Positions 22,306 to 34,021 of a DNA stretch of 64,000 nucleotides are shown in pieces (position 1 is the first letter of the stretch; each line of letters opens with the position of its first letter). Under the pieces are notes generated by a model that was given only the letters and a program-made list of their open reading frames with translations, did no database searches and had not been told where the DNA came from. Origin of the DNA: Brachypodium distachyon (Eukaryota; Streptophyta; Magnoliopsida; Poales; Poaceae); the NCBI RefSeq assembly GCF_000005505.3, contig NC_016132.3, positions 32,936,914 through 33,000,913 of the forward strand, given 5' to 3'. Made by a program: the position numbers and the translations under genes.

Positions 22306-22427
22306 CGCACGCCGCGTCGTCCCAATCTTCTCATCTCAACTCAACCAAGTTGACAGTAAATCAGTTACCCAAACATCCCAAACAAGCTAGCGAGAGCAAG
22401 TGCTGAGAAAAAAAGGCCGAGCACAAG

Positions 22428-22871
22428 ATGCAAGCCGGGAGGAGCGCGATGGAGGCGACGAAGGAGGCGGCGGCGAACGTGGGCGCGTCGGCGTACTCCG
22501 GCATGGAGAAGACCAAGGCCACAGTGCAGGGCCAGGTGGAGAAGGCCACGGCCCACGACGCGGCCGGCAAGGCCGCGGCCGAGGCGAGGCGGCAGGAGCG
22601 CGTGCGCGGCGCCGAGGAGGAGAAGCAGAACGCGATGCTCGCCAACGCCGCCGCCAAGGAGCGGGCCAGCGCCGGGATGTACCACCCGTCGCAGGGCGCG
22701 CCGGGGATCGCCCAGGGCGGCCGCCCCGCGGGGGGCCTCGTCGAGGACGGCGTCGCCGAGAGCGGGCCCATAGGCAGGGCCACCGGCACCGGGAGGCCCA
22801 GCGCGGCCCATAACCCGCGCGTCGGCAGCGACTTCCCGCAGGCGCGCGGCACCGGCGGGCAGTACCAGTGA
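22428..22871 (+). CDS. Late embryogenesis abundant protein, LEA_1 (D-113 group)
   Basis: A single-exon frame of 147 aa. The N-terminal half is the LEA_1 signature: amphipathic helix-forming text MQAGRSAMEATKEAAANVGA and SGMEKTKATVQGQVEKATA, then Lys/Glu/Arg-rich helix with NAAAKERASAG. The C-terminal half is Gly/Pro-rich and disordered, ending RGTGGQYQ. It has almost no aromatic residues, no Cys and no Trp. Family members protect proteins and membranes during seed drying and osmotic stress, mostly in cytosol and nucleus. The start is the first ATG after the TATA box. The gene is GC-rich like other grass LEA genes and appears complete. Confidence 0.9.
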   Translation: MQAGRSAMEATKEAAANVGASAYSGMEKTKATVQGQVEKATAHDAAGKAAAEARRQERVRGAEEEKQNAMLANAAAKERASAGMYHPSQGAPGIAQGGRPAGGLVEDGVAESGPIGRATGTGRPSAAHNPRVGSDFPQARGTGGQYQ

Positions 22872-23000
22872 GACTGAGAGATCCAAACTGTGTGCGTAGG
22901 AGTACGTAACTGACGGGACCAGGCGTGTTACGAATAAGTTTACGTTTGTGGAATAATTACATGTTTTTAAGTTCGAAACGGACGAGGAAAATGAGATCTA

Positions 23001-23112
23001 CTCCGGTTCTAAATTGTTGCGAAATATTACATGTATCTGTCTTTATTTTAAGAATAGATACATTCATATTTGAAAATTTTAAGTTATAAATTTGAGTTAT
23101 GATCAGAGGGAG
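23001..23112. mobile_element. Stowaway MITE, decayed
   Basis: Left end CTCCGGTTCTAAATTG, right end AGAGGGAG, TA on both sides. The arms contain GATACATTCATATTTG, typical of a common Stowaway subfamily also seen at 24041-24147. Confidence 0.65.
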
Positions 23113-23356
23113 TAAATACTGAATACTAATTCAACCGCGATTCGTTTAACTTAAATTTAAATCAGACAAGACAACTTAGATGTAGCTTGAAAAGACCGAT
23201 GTTAAATTTTATAGCGTTTTGATTTTCGTAAGTGTTGGAGATGAAAAACTCTCGGATGAATTTATTTTTAAAACTTAAGGTGCGTCTATATTAGACGTTT
23301 GATGTTTCTTCGCTCTTATTAAAGAGCCCATCGATGGCGGCGGTAGAAAAAAAATA

Positions 23357-23641
23357 CTCGTTCTGAGCATTGAGCATTTGATGGTGTTTCTCGTTCTGAG
23401 CATTGAGCATTTGATGGTGTTGCTCAGAAGAGCATTTGATGGTGTTTCTGACGAGTGGGATCCATATGTCGGACGGATGGGTCGAACCATTTTTTTTATT
23501 TCCACTTCAGCTTTTGTCCGACACCCTGTTAAGCTTCTCTATCTACTTAGAAAATCCTGATTCAATCATGGCATCCCACATCCTGATTCAATCATGGCAT
23601 CCGACATGTGGGTCCCACTTGTCAGAAACACCATCAAACGT
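23357..23641. repeat. Local 33-bp direct repeats and a flanking inverted repeat
   Basis: A 33-bp unit starting CTCGTTCTGAGCATTGAGCA occurs at 23357 and 23390, with a partial third containing GAGCATTTGATGGTG. Further on, the phrase TCCTGATTCAATCATGGCAT occurs twice (23556 and 23582). GATGGTGTTTCTGACGAGTG near 23438 is complementary to the 23610-23640 region (CACTTGTCAGAAACACCATC), so the whole can fold back. No coding function is evident. Confidence 0.75.
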
Positions 23642-24040
23642 CTTAATTACCTGATTTGGGTTTTGTGAGAAGATCTGCCCGAAAAAATGTGGTTTTGTAA
23701 AACTATTAGTCATAATTACGGCCCGTTGAAACGCTAGTCCCAAGACTTATGGTTTTGTGAAATTTACTCGGATAATTACTCTGCAACGGGCCATTGCGTT
23801 TTGCTTGGTTTGTTCTCCACCTACATGCACGGCCAGTACTCCGTTTCTTCTTTTTTTCACAATCGGACAATAAATCTAGCCTACACACAATAAAATATAT
23901 CTCATGTTTAAAGAGAGAGTTACACAAGGTTAACATGATAGGAGTATTTCATGTTGTTTAGAGAAAACAAAAAACATGTTATAAATTATCATGACATATC
24001 TCAAATAAAGAAAATATGAAAGAGAAGATGAAATCTAATA

Positions 24041-24147
24041 CTCTCTCCGATTCATATTAATTGTCGAAATATTACATGTACGTTTTTTTAGACATAGATA
24101 CATCCATATTTAGCAAATTCGAGCCAATTAATATGGATCGGAAGGAG
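24041..24147. mobile_element. Stowaway MITE, 107 bp
   Basis: CTCTCTCCGATTCATATTAA at the left against TTAATATGGATCGGAAGGAG at the right, flanked by TA. The inner part has ATAGATACATCCATATTT. Confidence 0.8.
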
Positions 24148-24773
24148 TAAATGAAAACAATTCTCTTATTTTTCTTGCAAATGATCATCTCTTAGTCAAA
24201 AAGTATTTTTTATTTTTACTGCTCTATCGCTTATATCAGAAATTATTCTACGTGGCGTTCGCAAGAGAAGAGTGACAACATGACATTGTTAAAAGAAACC
24301 TAACATCGTCCCATTGTACATACCGATACCCTCAAAATTTCACGCTGAGGCGAGTCAACACTGAACATACCGATACCGACATTTTACATCCCATTGTATG
24401 CTCTCTTAGTCTATGCCATTGCCGCTGCAATCCGAGCTCGCGTCTGCTAAAATCCGAAAGCAGATCTGCAGATACCGTACAAACAGCTTGTGTTGTTACC
24501 ACTAGATATTTTGTTATGCAAGTTTCAACAAATCTGCACAATACACATACCGGAAAATATCCAATCCATTAGTCATGTAGGATTTTTATACATTTACAAG
24601 TAGAAAATAAAAAAAGAAAGCTTGTGGACAGTGTATTATCTACTGGGTTCTCCGAGAAAAAACTGGAAGGCTGTATATGCCGTAGTGATGGAAGTTGCAC
24701 GGTTTCATGGTGTACATGGCATTGCCTCTCTGACTCGGTTAAAAATGGAATAAACACAACACAGAACGTTCGT

Positions 24774-27700
24774 CTATGCTGTCTTTCCAATCCTGTTCAT
24801 CACATCATGGTAGTACAAGAGAACACACATAGGCTGCCCGTAGATGCAGAAGAAGAACCAGAATATCATGTTGCCAGCCTGTTGAAGGTGCCACAAATTA
24901 GAAATGATATACATCGACTTAGAATCTTTTGGTAGAAACTAAGGGTGAGTTGGCTAACCATTGTGTCACTGAATTTACTCTTCAGGTACGATGTCAATGT
25001 GATAAGTGGAATCTGGGAACAAAGGGGGAAATGAGATGGTGTGTCTTACATGAGACAAACAGGATAGACCAAGTAATCCTACTTGCAATAAAATTTCTAC
25101 AAAATTCAAGATGATGCTCAAAAAGTGAGCACATAGTGGTTTTTCAAATAACGAATTAATCTGTCAAAACGGTGAGATGCTGATAACTTGGAGAGTATTC
25201 TAGATGCATCGTTGAATTCTGACGTACCTGCAGCATGATTCCCAGGAATGCCCAGAACTTGACAATGCGGCAGGGAACAGCAACACATAGCTGGTGTAAA
25301 ATAATTGAGAAAAGGAATCATGATTTATTCAAAACAGGCCGACTTGCTAATTTATTAAGCAGAAAAAGACGACAAACGCCACACTTGCAACATTTCAAAT
25401 GAATTCCTTGGTTTGGACTGACGAAGTAATGGCACTCGATTATTATCAACCAGCAATCTTTTTCTGTCCGTAAGGATTGCAGAAGAACACCTACTTCTAA
25501 TAAACCATGAACTATAGATACAGAAGAATCATTTTGAGCTTTCATCGGTTCCAGGGAGAGACCAAATTGCGCAGCAGGTCCACCAGAAAAACGCAAAAGA
25601 GAATACCATTCTTATAACCTCGGAACCAAAGCGTTAAAAAAATGTGAAAAGATTATATAACTATGTTTCATGCCAATTTACCTCATGGAGTACAGCAGAT
25701 ACGAAAAACGATACAAAAACAGCAACTTCCTGCATGAAAAACAGCACAAATGACCGAACTTAACTAATTCCAAGGTATCTAAAAATTTACAAGTCAACTT
25801 TTAGCACTTTACCTTTGATATACCACTTCGCATGCAAGGGAAGTATATATGGCGAACAATCCATTTATGCACAGGCTGTGAAAATGTAGACATCAACAAT
25901 ATCGTAAATAACTATACTGGAAAATTTGAAACAAAAATTGAACAGACCAACTGAGCAATATAATAGAATAAATCCATCAAATTCATATTACTGTTCATTC
26001 CTTTACTTTACCTCTTTAAAACTTGGTTTAGTGCAAACAAAGTGATGTTCAGATTTCACTCTTCTCAAAACAATTTCTTATGAGCTTGTCATATTTTTCA
26101 TGTTATTTCTTTGAGCAAGAAATAGGTTCTAACTCCATTGGAAAAGAAATGCAAGCTTATTTACATGCTGATTGCAAGTAGTTTGCAAAAAGTAGCAACG
26201 CAGAGAAAAGAAAAGTATACCATGTTCCATTTTCTCCAATACTAATCCAATCCGAGTACAGAAGCACATGCAGCACAAGCAAAGTAGCAAAGATCATACA
26301 CAATATTAGGCCAGTTTAAGCAAGAGATGAAAAAACAAGTACTAATTTAAGAACTATTGTGTTTCACCTCATCAATTGTTTTTGCATTCCACCAATCTTT
26401 GTAAAATTCACGGTCACCAAAACGAAGAATCTCAGCAAGTATATTTAACCTATGCATTCAACAGGTGTTAAGAGAAATTATTTCCTTACAATGGATAGTT
26501 TTTAGAAAAAATCAAAAAATAAAAAGACTTCCATCCTGTGTTGTTCTGAGATTAAATAGGTATTTACCAGAGATGGAAAAAGCAATAGAACATGCAAAGC
26601 CACAGGTAAACATTTGGTAGTGAAAGCCTAAGAACAGTCTCCACAGCATTCAGGAGTCCTCCCTTTAATGGATGTTCAGAGTTCACAACAATTGGATTTA
26701 TATACTGCAAATTCATAAAATCGATAAATGATTAAGAACTGGTGAGCATTTTGCAAACATACGATACAAAGAAAACTTAATGGCTTACTTGCTCAATAAT
26801 GAACCCTTGAATACCGGTAAATATCAAGTACAGGATAATTTGACGAATCAGCCACCCTTTTCTAACATGTGAAGTTCGGGGATAGCTTGGCTGCAGGAGA
26901 AATAGTAAATATTAATTCATTTAACCTGCTAGTAAAAATTAATTCATTTTAACAGTGAATAACCTGCTATGTTTCGTCTCGCAGATAGGCACAAATGATA
27001 CATGAAAATCTAAAGTCTCAAATAAAAAAATTCTCAATATAAGTCAGTGACTACTACAGTGTACAGTACACTGTACACTAACGGTGTAACCAGTGAAGAG
27101 AGGACAAAGACAATGGCAATGACATTGACTGACATATATTCGGCAAACGTATCCAAAAGGAATCACTTAGGATACTTCATTCTAAGCCTTCTAGGTCCAT
27201 GTTGTATAGGAAGAATACCAGCAAGACCTGTTTCTGATGACTAAGTAAAATGTATAAATCACAAACATGTAAATACAGAAAGTTCAAATCAGAACCGGCC
27301 AAAAGGGGTGTTGCAGCATATGAACTTCAAATTTTACAGCATAATCTATATACAGAAACAGTTCCCTATAAATTCGTTTTAACAATAGGAAACAAATATG
27401 GTATATTAGGCCGTAAAATGCATAACAAGCGATTCTTGGTGGTTCCTCCACCAAATATGGTATGGTATGGGGGTGGAATCATAAAAATATCCAAATCATG
27501 ATAAGCGCCCTTCAGGATTTCGGGTTTCAATGATTCATTTGGAATTACCAAAATGCAGATGATCAGATAAATACCTGATAACACAGTGTTGGAGCCATCA
27601 TGAAGTATATTAGAGTACCTAAAGTTGGAGCTTGTAAATCCTCCATGTCAGCTGTGCTGGGTGCATTATCAACCTAATAGAGGACATGTTAGTTCCAAGC

Positions 27701-30311
27701 TGAACAAAGATAAACAAGATAGAAACAGTAACAAGGTGAAATGGCTGCAGAGGGAAACAAAGAAATAAAACAAGGGGGCAGAAGCAGCATGTCATAAACA
27801 ATCAGGGAACAGATCAACCAAACTGATTAAAGTAATCATTTATGCTAGAAACCTGTGGCAAAACTTATATCCTAAAGCCTTTTCAGACTACTGCAGAAGC
27901 ATTACTGAAGTAGGTCATGAATTTGTTGTGACACAACTAAAACAAAAGTTCATTAAGTCAATAAGAGTGTAATCATATGAATTAAAGGAGAAATGACACT
28001 ATCTGCTATCCTTGTCGCGCCCAATCTCCCTTTGTCCAAACAGGCTGTTAAAGCACATAAACCAAAAGGAGAGAAATTGATGGAAACGTACCTTCTTGCC
28101 ACCCATAGTTAACTGTCTTATGTCATGGTTTGTATGCGCAAATGATACAAGTTTCAGCCAAACAATGCAAGCAATAAACATCAACAAAAAACCAGAAACA
28201 ACTGCAGAATCACACCTGAACCAAGTGACAGGATTTGCTATTAGTAAAATGTGGGAGTATATAATATTACTGCAAAAGCTTTAAGTTTGAGAATTAACAA
28301 TGCAAATGAATTCTACAATGAAGCTTGGAATAGCATTCAAAATTGTATATGGTATATCTGCACATGCAATTTCTTCTGCGTTTATGTGTCATTCTTGACA
28401 AGTTAGATGAAGCTCTCTTTTACCACAACATGCATAATCCACCACATATTGGAAAGTTACATGTCCTCACATAAGAATGACAAGCACTGGATATACGATT
28501 TCAGCTGTTGTAAGAATGACATGAAGACAGGTAGCGACCTGCACAACATGAAAATAATATCGGTATCAGTTGATGCAAGAGTAGAAACTTTTGAAAGATA
28601 GAACAATGGAACACACGACAGTTGCAACCAAATTATCAAAGTCAAATATGAAGTTCCATACTCCCTCCATTCCAAAACACAACTCATATAGATTTTTTTC
28701 ATTTGTTCCACAACACACCTCATTTTTCTCTTGGTACCCGCACCCGGCCAATAACTACTCACATCCATTTACTATTAATCCAATATGAGTGGTCAGGCAT
28801 TAGAAACGAGAGTTGCCTTGGTCCAAGTGCACAAATCTATATGAGTTGTGTTTTGGAACGGAGGGAGTACATAATATGGACAACTCCATAAACTGTTAAT
28901 CAGAATACAGTATCAGTACTGTTCGATACATAATACATAGTGAAGAAGGTCTTGGCTTACAGCATCAGTAATAAGATTACGGAATGCCAATTTTTCAACC
29001 GAATATGCGGCGAGGGGGAAAGCAGGCAGACTAAGGCTGGAACATAAAAGGCATAAACACGATCAGTTTCAGAATAACAAGACATTAGAGAAGCACAGTA
29101 GCACACATTATGGATAGCCGCATTGAACATTACCAGCACATTAGAAGTGGCCAGTCTCGGAATGATCTAGAGTTAAACCAAAAGCCAGTTCTTATTAATA
29201 AGCCATACTGCAAACAACATCAGGAGCAAAAGAATCAAAACAAATATCTTATGTCAATCAAGAAGTTAAGAAACAGTATATATTTCGTAGATGAGAAAAA
29301 GAAAGATAAGAACCTTCATTAAGTTTTCAATAATAAGCCTGCCGTTCACTGACACCAGAACAACAATGCATAGGTTGAAAAGGCCTGCGTGACTCTGTTA
29401 CAAAGAGAAAGTATCAAGGAACAAGGGAGGGACAAAGATCCAGCAGCAGGAAGCTATGCCATCCACAAAATGATGCTCTGATAAAAACAGTGCAAGAAAT
29501 ATACAAATATGCATCGTGCATTTGCAAGGTTTTGTCGCTACATATGGCTCTTCAAAAGAAGCCACGTGATCCAAACCAGCAACCACCCGTGTCCATCTCA
29601 ATAAACTTTTACACCACCGACCCGCAAGCCCATTTCCACACTAATCATGCAACACAACTTAACCAAAGTAATCACGTGACCTACGAGCTAGTGTCCGACA
29701 ATCCTAGCACACTGTACTTGATTTTGCGATCCTCACACACATCACCAACAAGAAAGGTACGTGCTTTCTCCTCTCAGATTCACGCCGAAAAAGGTAAAAT
29801 ATTTTACCACAACAGAAACATGGAAACGGCTGAATTATCGTTACATAAGTACAAAACATAATACACAAAAAATTGAACTGTCGATAGTGCGCTAAGCATT
29901 TCAACGAACAGCGTGTGAACGAAATGAGGCGAGGACTGCGCTCACCTGCTTGAAGATGGCGTCGGAGCTCAGTGGGCTTTCCTTCGCCTTCCGATGAACC
30001 GGGGCAGCTGCGCGGAAACTGAACGCGGAGAAGTCCGGGCCTCCGCCTCCGCCGCCGCCGCCGGCGTTGGACGGGACGTCCCCGCTTGACTCGCGGCGGT
30101 GCGACGAGGACGGCTCGGCTGGGCCGGACTCGTCTCCGGAGTCCGCCGCGAAGCTGGCGCGTGCGGCCACCGCGGCGCCGGAGCTCACCCGGCGGCGCAG
30201 CGCGGCCACGAAGCCCTGGGCGGTGGCGGTGGCGCCGCCTCCTCGCGGGCGCGGCGGACGCCGTTGGACCGGCGGCGGCGCGTTGATCTCGCCGCCGGTG
30301 GAGTCCTCCAT
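24774..30311 (-). CDS. DGAT1: Diacylglycerol O-acyltransferase 1
   Basis: Sixteen exons, all GT-AG, join without a break to 520 aa: 29946-30311, 29314-29394, 29134-29207, 28961-29036, 28471-28538, 28092-28215, 27575-27673, 26789-26890, 26568-26704, 26368-26449, 26221-26241, 25813-25875, 25682-25729, 25228-25290, 24959-25012 and 24774-24878. A disordered, Gly-rich, Arg-containing N-terminus leads to the conserved [17 protein letters not shown]. Then come the MBOAT membrane segments, with [53 protein letters not shown], the active-site His in SAVLHE and [16 protein letters not shown] near the C-terminus. The enzyme esterifies diacylglycerol with acyl-CoA in the ER, the last step of triacylglycerol synthesis. 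Exon 11 is only 21 bp. The last intron has a weak donor (GTTAGCC), which is worth checking against cDNA. Confidence 0.95.
28661..28867. mobile_element. Stowaway-type MITE in a DGAT1 intron, 207 bp
   Basis: CTCCCTCCATTCCAAAACAC at the left against TGTTTTGGAACGGAGGGAG at the right, with TA at 28659-28660 and 28868-28869. The arms continue AACTCATATAGATTT and AAATCTATATGAGTT. It lies in the intron between exons 4 and 5. A diverged relative is at 50890-51080. Confidence 0.9.
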
Positions 30312-30672
30312 TCAGGCTAGGGTTCGTACCTCCGGTTCAAGCTCTCTCTGTCGATCGATTTGGAGGAGAGGAGACGTCGAGGCGAGACGAGAAAGAAGGA
30401 CAGACAGCTCTCCGCGGTGATGACGTAATCAGCAAGGTCCGCTACGATGACACGTCGGACCGGGAGGGGGTGGCGTAGGGCCCACGTGCTGGTTGGTGCG
30501 ACTCCATGTGCGGCGGGAAAAGGTCTCGATACATCAGTCCTGGCCGGCTTCTTTTTATAACGGAGGTCTCGTTTCATCAGTCCTGGCCAGCTTCTTTCTT
30601 TTAACGGTCCATCCTGGCCAGCTGTAGAAGGGAAATGGAACAGACGAACGGTCTCTCTTAAGTTGAATTTTA

Positions 30673-31504
30673 CTGCTGCTTCCGTCCCGTATCAAGTTGA
30701 CTCAAATTTATATTTATATAAATATGAATGTATTTAGGTCTAAAAAACGTCTAATACATGTAATAGAAAGTTTAATATGGAATGGAGGGAGCGAGGAAAT
30801 TGCACATTCCACTCATCTTTGGGAGGGTTGGTGCGGAAAACACCCACTCGACGTCTAATCCCTTGTCCAAAGGTTATAATCCTCGTTTGGGCTTGTTAAC
30901 TACTCCCTCCGTCCCAAATTAATTGGTGCCGGCTTTTTTGCAAAAAAAACCTGTAAATTTTCGAAATTAACGCACAGTCCACGTTAAATTGAAGATGTGG
31001 ACTGCAGGTTTATTTCAGAAATTTATAGGGGTTTCTTTGAAAAAGGCCGGCACCAATTAATTATGTACAGAGGGAGTAGCTTTGTAACCAGTGGGGTCCA
31101 CCAATCAGAGCCACGCTTAAACGGGTTGGGTTTGTAACTAGTTAATCTTGTATTTTGACATATATGCTGGAGACATTTGAGCTGCGACAAACAACCAGTC
31201 TCTCTTGATTATTCTTCAAGTATGTGAAAATTCCTGGTTTAAGCAATGTGATAATCTTCGATGGCTTATCTGACTTATTACAAACCCGACCTGCTCCAGC
31301 ATGGCAACCTGGCCTGGCCAGCTTGGCTTTGATTTGTGTGCCCCACCGGTCAAAAAGCTAGTTAACGACTAAACGATGATTAGGATCTTTGCGCAACGGA
31401 TTAGACGTCGAGTGGGTGTTTTCCGAAAAAAAGTCATCAAGTGGGTGTTTTCCGCAACGATCCTCCTAAAGATGAGTGGAATGTGCAATTTCCTCTAGAG
31501 GGAG
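30673..31504. mobile_element. Three-level nest: Stowaway / long-TIR element / Stowaway
   Basis: An outer Stowaway-like MITE starts near 30673 (TTCCGTCCCGTATCAAGTTG) and its GGAGGGAG end at 30784-30791 is repeated at 31498-31504. Between lies a 703-bp element (30793-31495) with inverted ends starting GAGGAAATTGCACATTCCAC and similarity for roughly 100 bp. The flanks tggagggag and tagagggag look like a 9-bp Mutator-type target duplication with one mismatch. Inside it, 30903-31076 is a complete 174-bp Stowaway (CTCCCTCCGTCCCAAATTAA ... AGAGGGAG, TA flanks). Confidence 0.75.
31411..31454. repeat. 15-bp duplication with 14-bp A-rich insert inside a TIR arm
   Basis: agtgggtgttttccg occurs at 31411-31425 and 31440-31454 around aaaaaaagtcatca. 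The sister arm of the same element (near 30828-30860, minus strand) has GTCGAGTGGGTGTTTTCCGC once without interruption, giving an empty-site reference. The A-run touches the first copy, not the second. Confidence 0.75.
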
Positions 31505-32965
31505 TATTATTTCAACAGAAAATATTTGACTCATTTCTAGTGCGGCGGTAATGCAAGAAGTGAAACTCTAGAGAGGAGACAAATGAAAGAAGGAAATGAG
31601 CGTAGGTACATGTACGAGTAATCAGTTTGTATGAATAAAACATAAATAAGCGGTGCCGGTACATAATACCCCGACAATAGGGGCGATCAGGATCCGCCTC
31701 ACTCCGTTTCATAATACAAATCATATTCAGTATAAAGTTTTGTTAATGCGATGTTTTGATCAACAATTACCATTTATATGTAGCTTGTAAGTTTGAAACC
31801 ACAACTATTAGTACGCACTCTTTGTCGCTGCGGAGGAGCACCTGGAGGCCTCGACGGCAACCTGAAGCCACAGTAAAGAGCTAGCGGGTGCAGCGACGTG
31901 GCTCTTTTCTGAACCATGGCACTGGCATGACACGATACGAGATACACGTGTATCAGATCCATATGAGACTCTAGATTTGATCCTCTCCACGAAACAAAGC
32001 CAAACGGTTTGTCAATTAGGCAGGCGGTTTGAGAGGTAAAATATTTTCAAGTTATATGTTTGCAAATAATTTGATAACACTACATGTTTGCCTAACATTG
32101 CTGTTGGCGTGCCCACGGTAAACCATAGGATTTTGTCAAAGAAGAAAACCAAGATGCTAAATTTTAGCAAAGACAAAGTTTGTGGCAACTAATGAAGTAA
32201 AATGATATATTCTATAAGATATCTCAACAAACGAAATCGAGAGTGGAAGGGAAGGCTCGAGAAAGGAAAAAAATATATCTCATTGTTGCTACTTACATGC
32301 ATTGGACAGTCTGAAACGTTCAAGTGTGTATGCAAGTCAGCGAAACGATCGGAATTATTTGAGGACCTTATAGAGTTGATTGCTAGTGTGTATACTCTAA
32401 GCAATTGAACAATAAAATGGTGATGTAACAATTGATCATGATTCTAATTATGCCCCTTATTATTATGAGTTGCTCTTCCGGCTTCTTCATTTAGCAATGT
32501 TTTGATTACGAAAATAATATAATGAACAAAACAGAATTATTCAATCTAAATTAGTCATTTAAAATATATCAATTTGGATAAAGTTATTTGAATTGCTCCT
32601 TTCTCCGCCTCCGCGGCCGCATCCACCACTTGTTTAATGAATTGCATCTAATTGCAATCACACAGATAATGCAAAAAAAAAAATTAGAAAATCTAAATCA
32701 GATGGCTATGGTTGTCGACCAAGTAATAACTATTTCTATATCAACTAACAAATAGACACACGCAAATAATGCAATCGTGCGATCAGGTTCATGCGAACCT
32801 TTCGATCTGCATCAGGTGGCACTGAACCACGCGTGGAGCACTGCCTACAGTTTTCTCAATCTTTACAAGAAACATCCCGCACTCAGGTTTCCTTGTGAAC
32901 ACCCCGCAACCTCCCCTGATCTTCTTCCCCGACAGTTTTGCGTCTGCACCGATCGTCCCAGGGCT
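31505..32965. other. Intergenic DNA, no gene seen
   Basis: AT-rich with scattered short open frames on both strands and no exon structure. At 32777-32957 there is a somewhat GC-richer stretch that continues beyond the hAT MITE at 33127, but it matched nothing I recognise. Confidence 0.4.
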
Positions 32966-33126
32966 CAGGGACAGATCCAAGGAGGGCGGGGGGGGGGGGG
33001 GGTCCCTAAGAAATTTCATTTTACTAATCTGCTCATTAAAAATCACTTTAAAATAGGCAAAAACTCTAATTTCGCACCCCCCGATCCTAACTCGCCCCCA
33101 TATCAAATTCTTGGTTCCGTCCCTGC
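32966..33126. mobile_element. hAT MITE, 161 bp, with perfect 8-bp target duplication
   Basis: Left end CAGGGACAGATCCAAGGA, right end CTTGGTTCCGTCCCTG; flanks ccagggct at 32958-32965 and 33127-33134. It contains a run of about 15 G near 32987-33002. It is related by its ends to the hAT elements at 10595 and 48914. Confidence 0.88.
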
Positions 33127-34021
33127 CAGGGCTACGCCTTACTGCTGCTGCTGGACAGCCAGCTACGCTCTGCGCGCCTCTGCTCTGAAACGTTCCGTCT
33201 ATCCCGAGCTCTTCCTGGTCGACGGCGACCTCTGCGCTCTTCCTTTTCATGCCCCCGTCCCTGCATTTCCCTTATCTCTCGCTTTTTACATAACTACGAG
33301 TAGCAGTGATAAAAAATTTTTTACAGTAACTGCGTGCAGACTTGAACATGTCTCGGACAGGAGAAATACTGAAGGAGACCTTGCAGCGATCTGAATTGAC
33401 ATGGTCTAGCTCACTAATTAAACTATCCCAGACTAGTCAGAGAAGCAGAAATAATTGTTTATTTCTCCCCTGTAGGATACATGGATCATTTAGAGCAGTG
33501 GCGTACGGAATAATTCACCAAATGGACCCGTTAGCAGAACAAATCAAATTCATGGGGTTCCTCCCGTGTAGTGTAGATGGATCATTTAGAGCATACGGAA
33601 GAATTCAGCGTGGCCGGCAGGTCGGCATCAGCAGCGAGGCGCAGCCCTGGGACGATCGATGCAGAGGCAAAACTCCTGGGGAAGAAGATGAGAGGAGGTT
33701 GCGGGGTGTTCATAGGAAAGAAAATCTAAGTGCGGCATGGACCTGATTGCACGATCACCTCATATCTAAATGGGTTCATGACGATGAGCTAGTAGCAAAA
33801 CTGTTGTTATTATTATTAGGAGGCAGCAATCGTATTCTCCTTGCCGGAAGCAACTCCCAAATAATCTCTGTCCGTTCCTAAATACTTATCGTTGTTTTAG
33901 TACATACTTGAACTAAAAGAGCAACAAGTATATAGGAACGGAGGGAATACAAGCTACCCGCTCTATGCACACCCTCCCACGACAGAGCAACAAGATCGAG
34001 TTCAATGAATTCCAAATTTCC
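33127..34021. other. Intergenic DNA with local repeats
   Basis: The phrase ATGGATCATTTAGAGCA followed by TACGGAA and AATTCA occurs at about 33480 and 33577, a duplicated unit of roughly 95 bp. A short Stowaway-type foldback lies at 33864-33947 (GTCCGTTCCTAAATACTT against AAGTATATAGGAACGGAGGG). No gene was seen. Confidence 0.5.
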
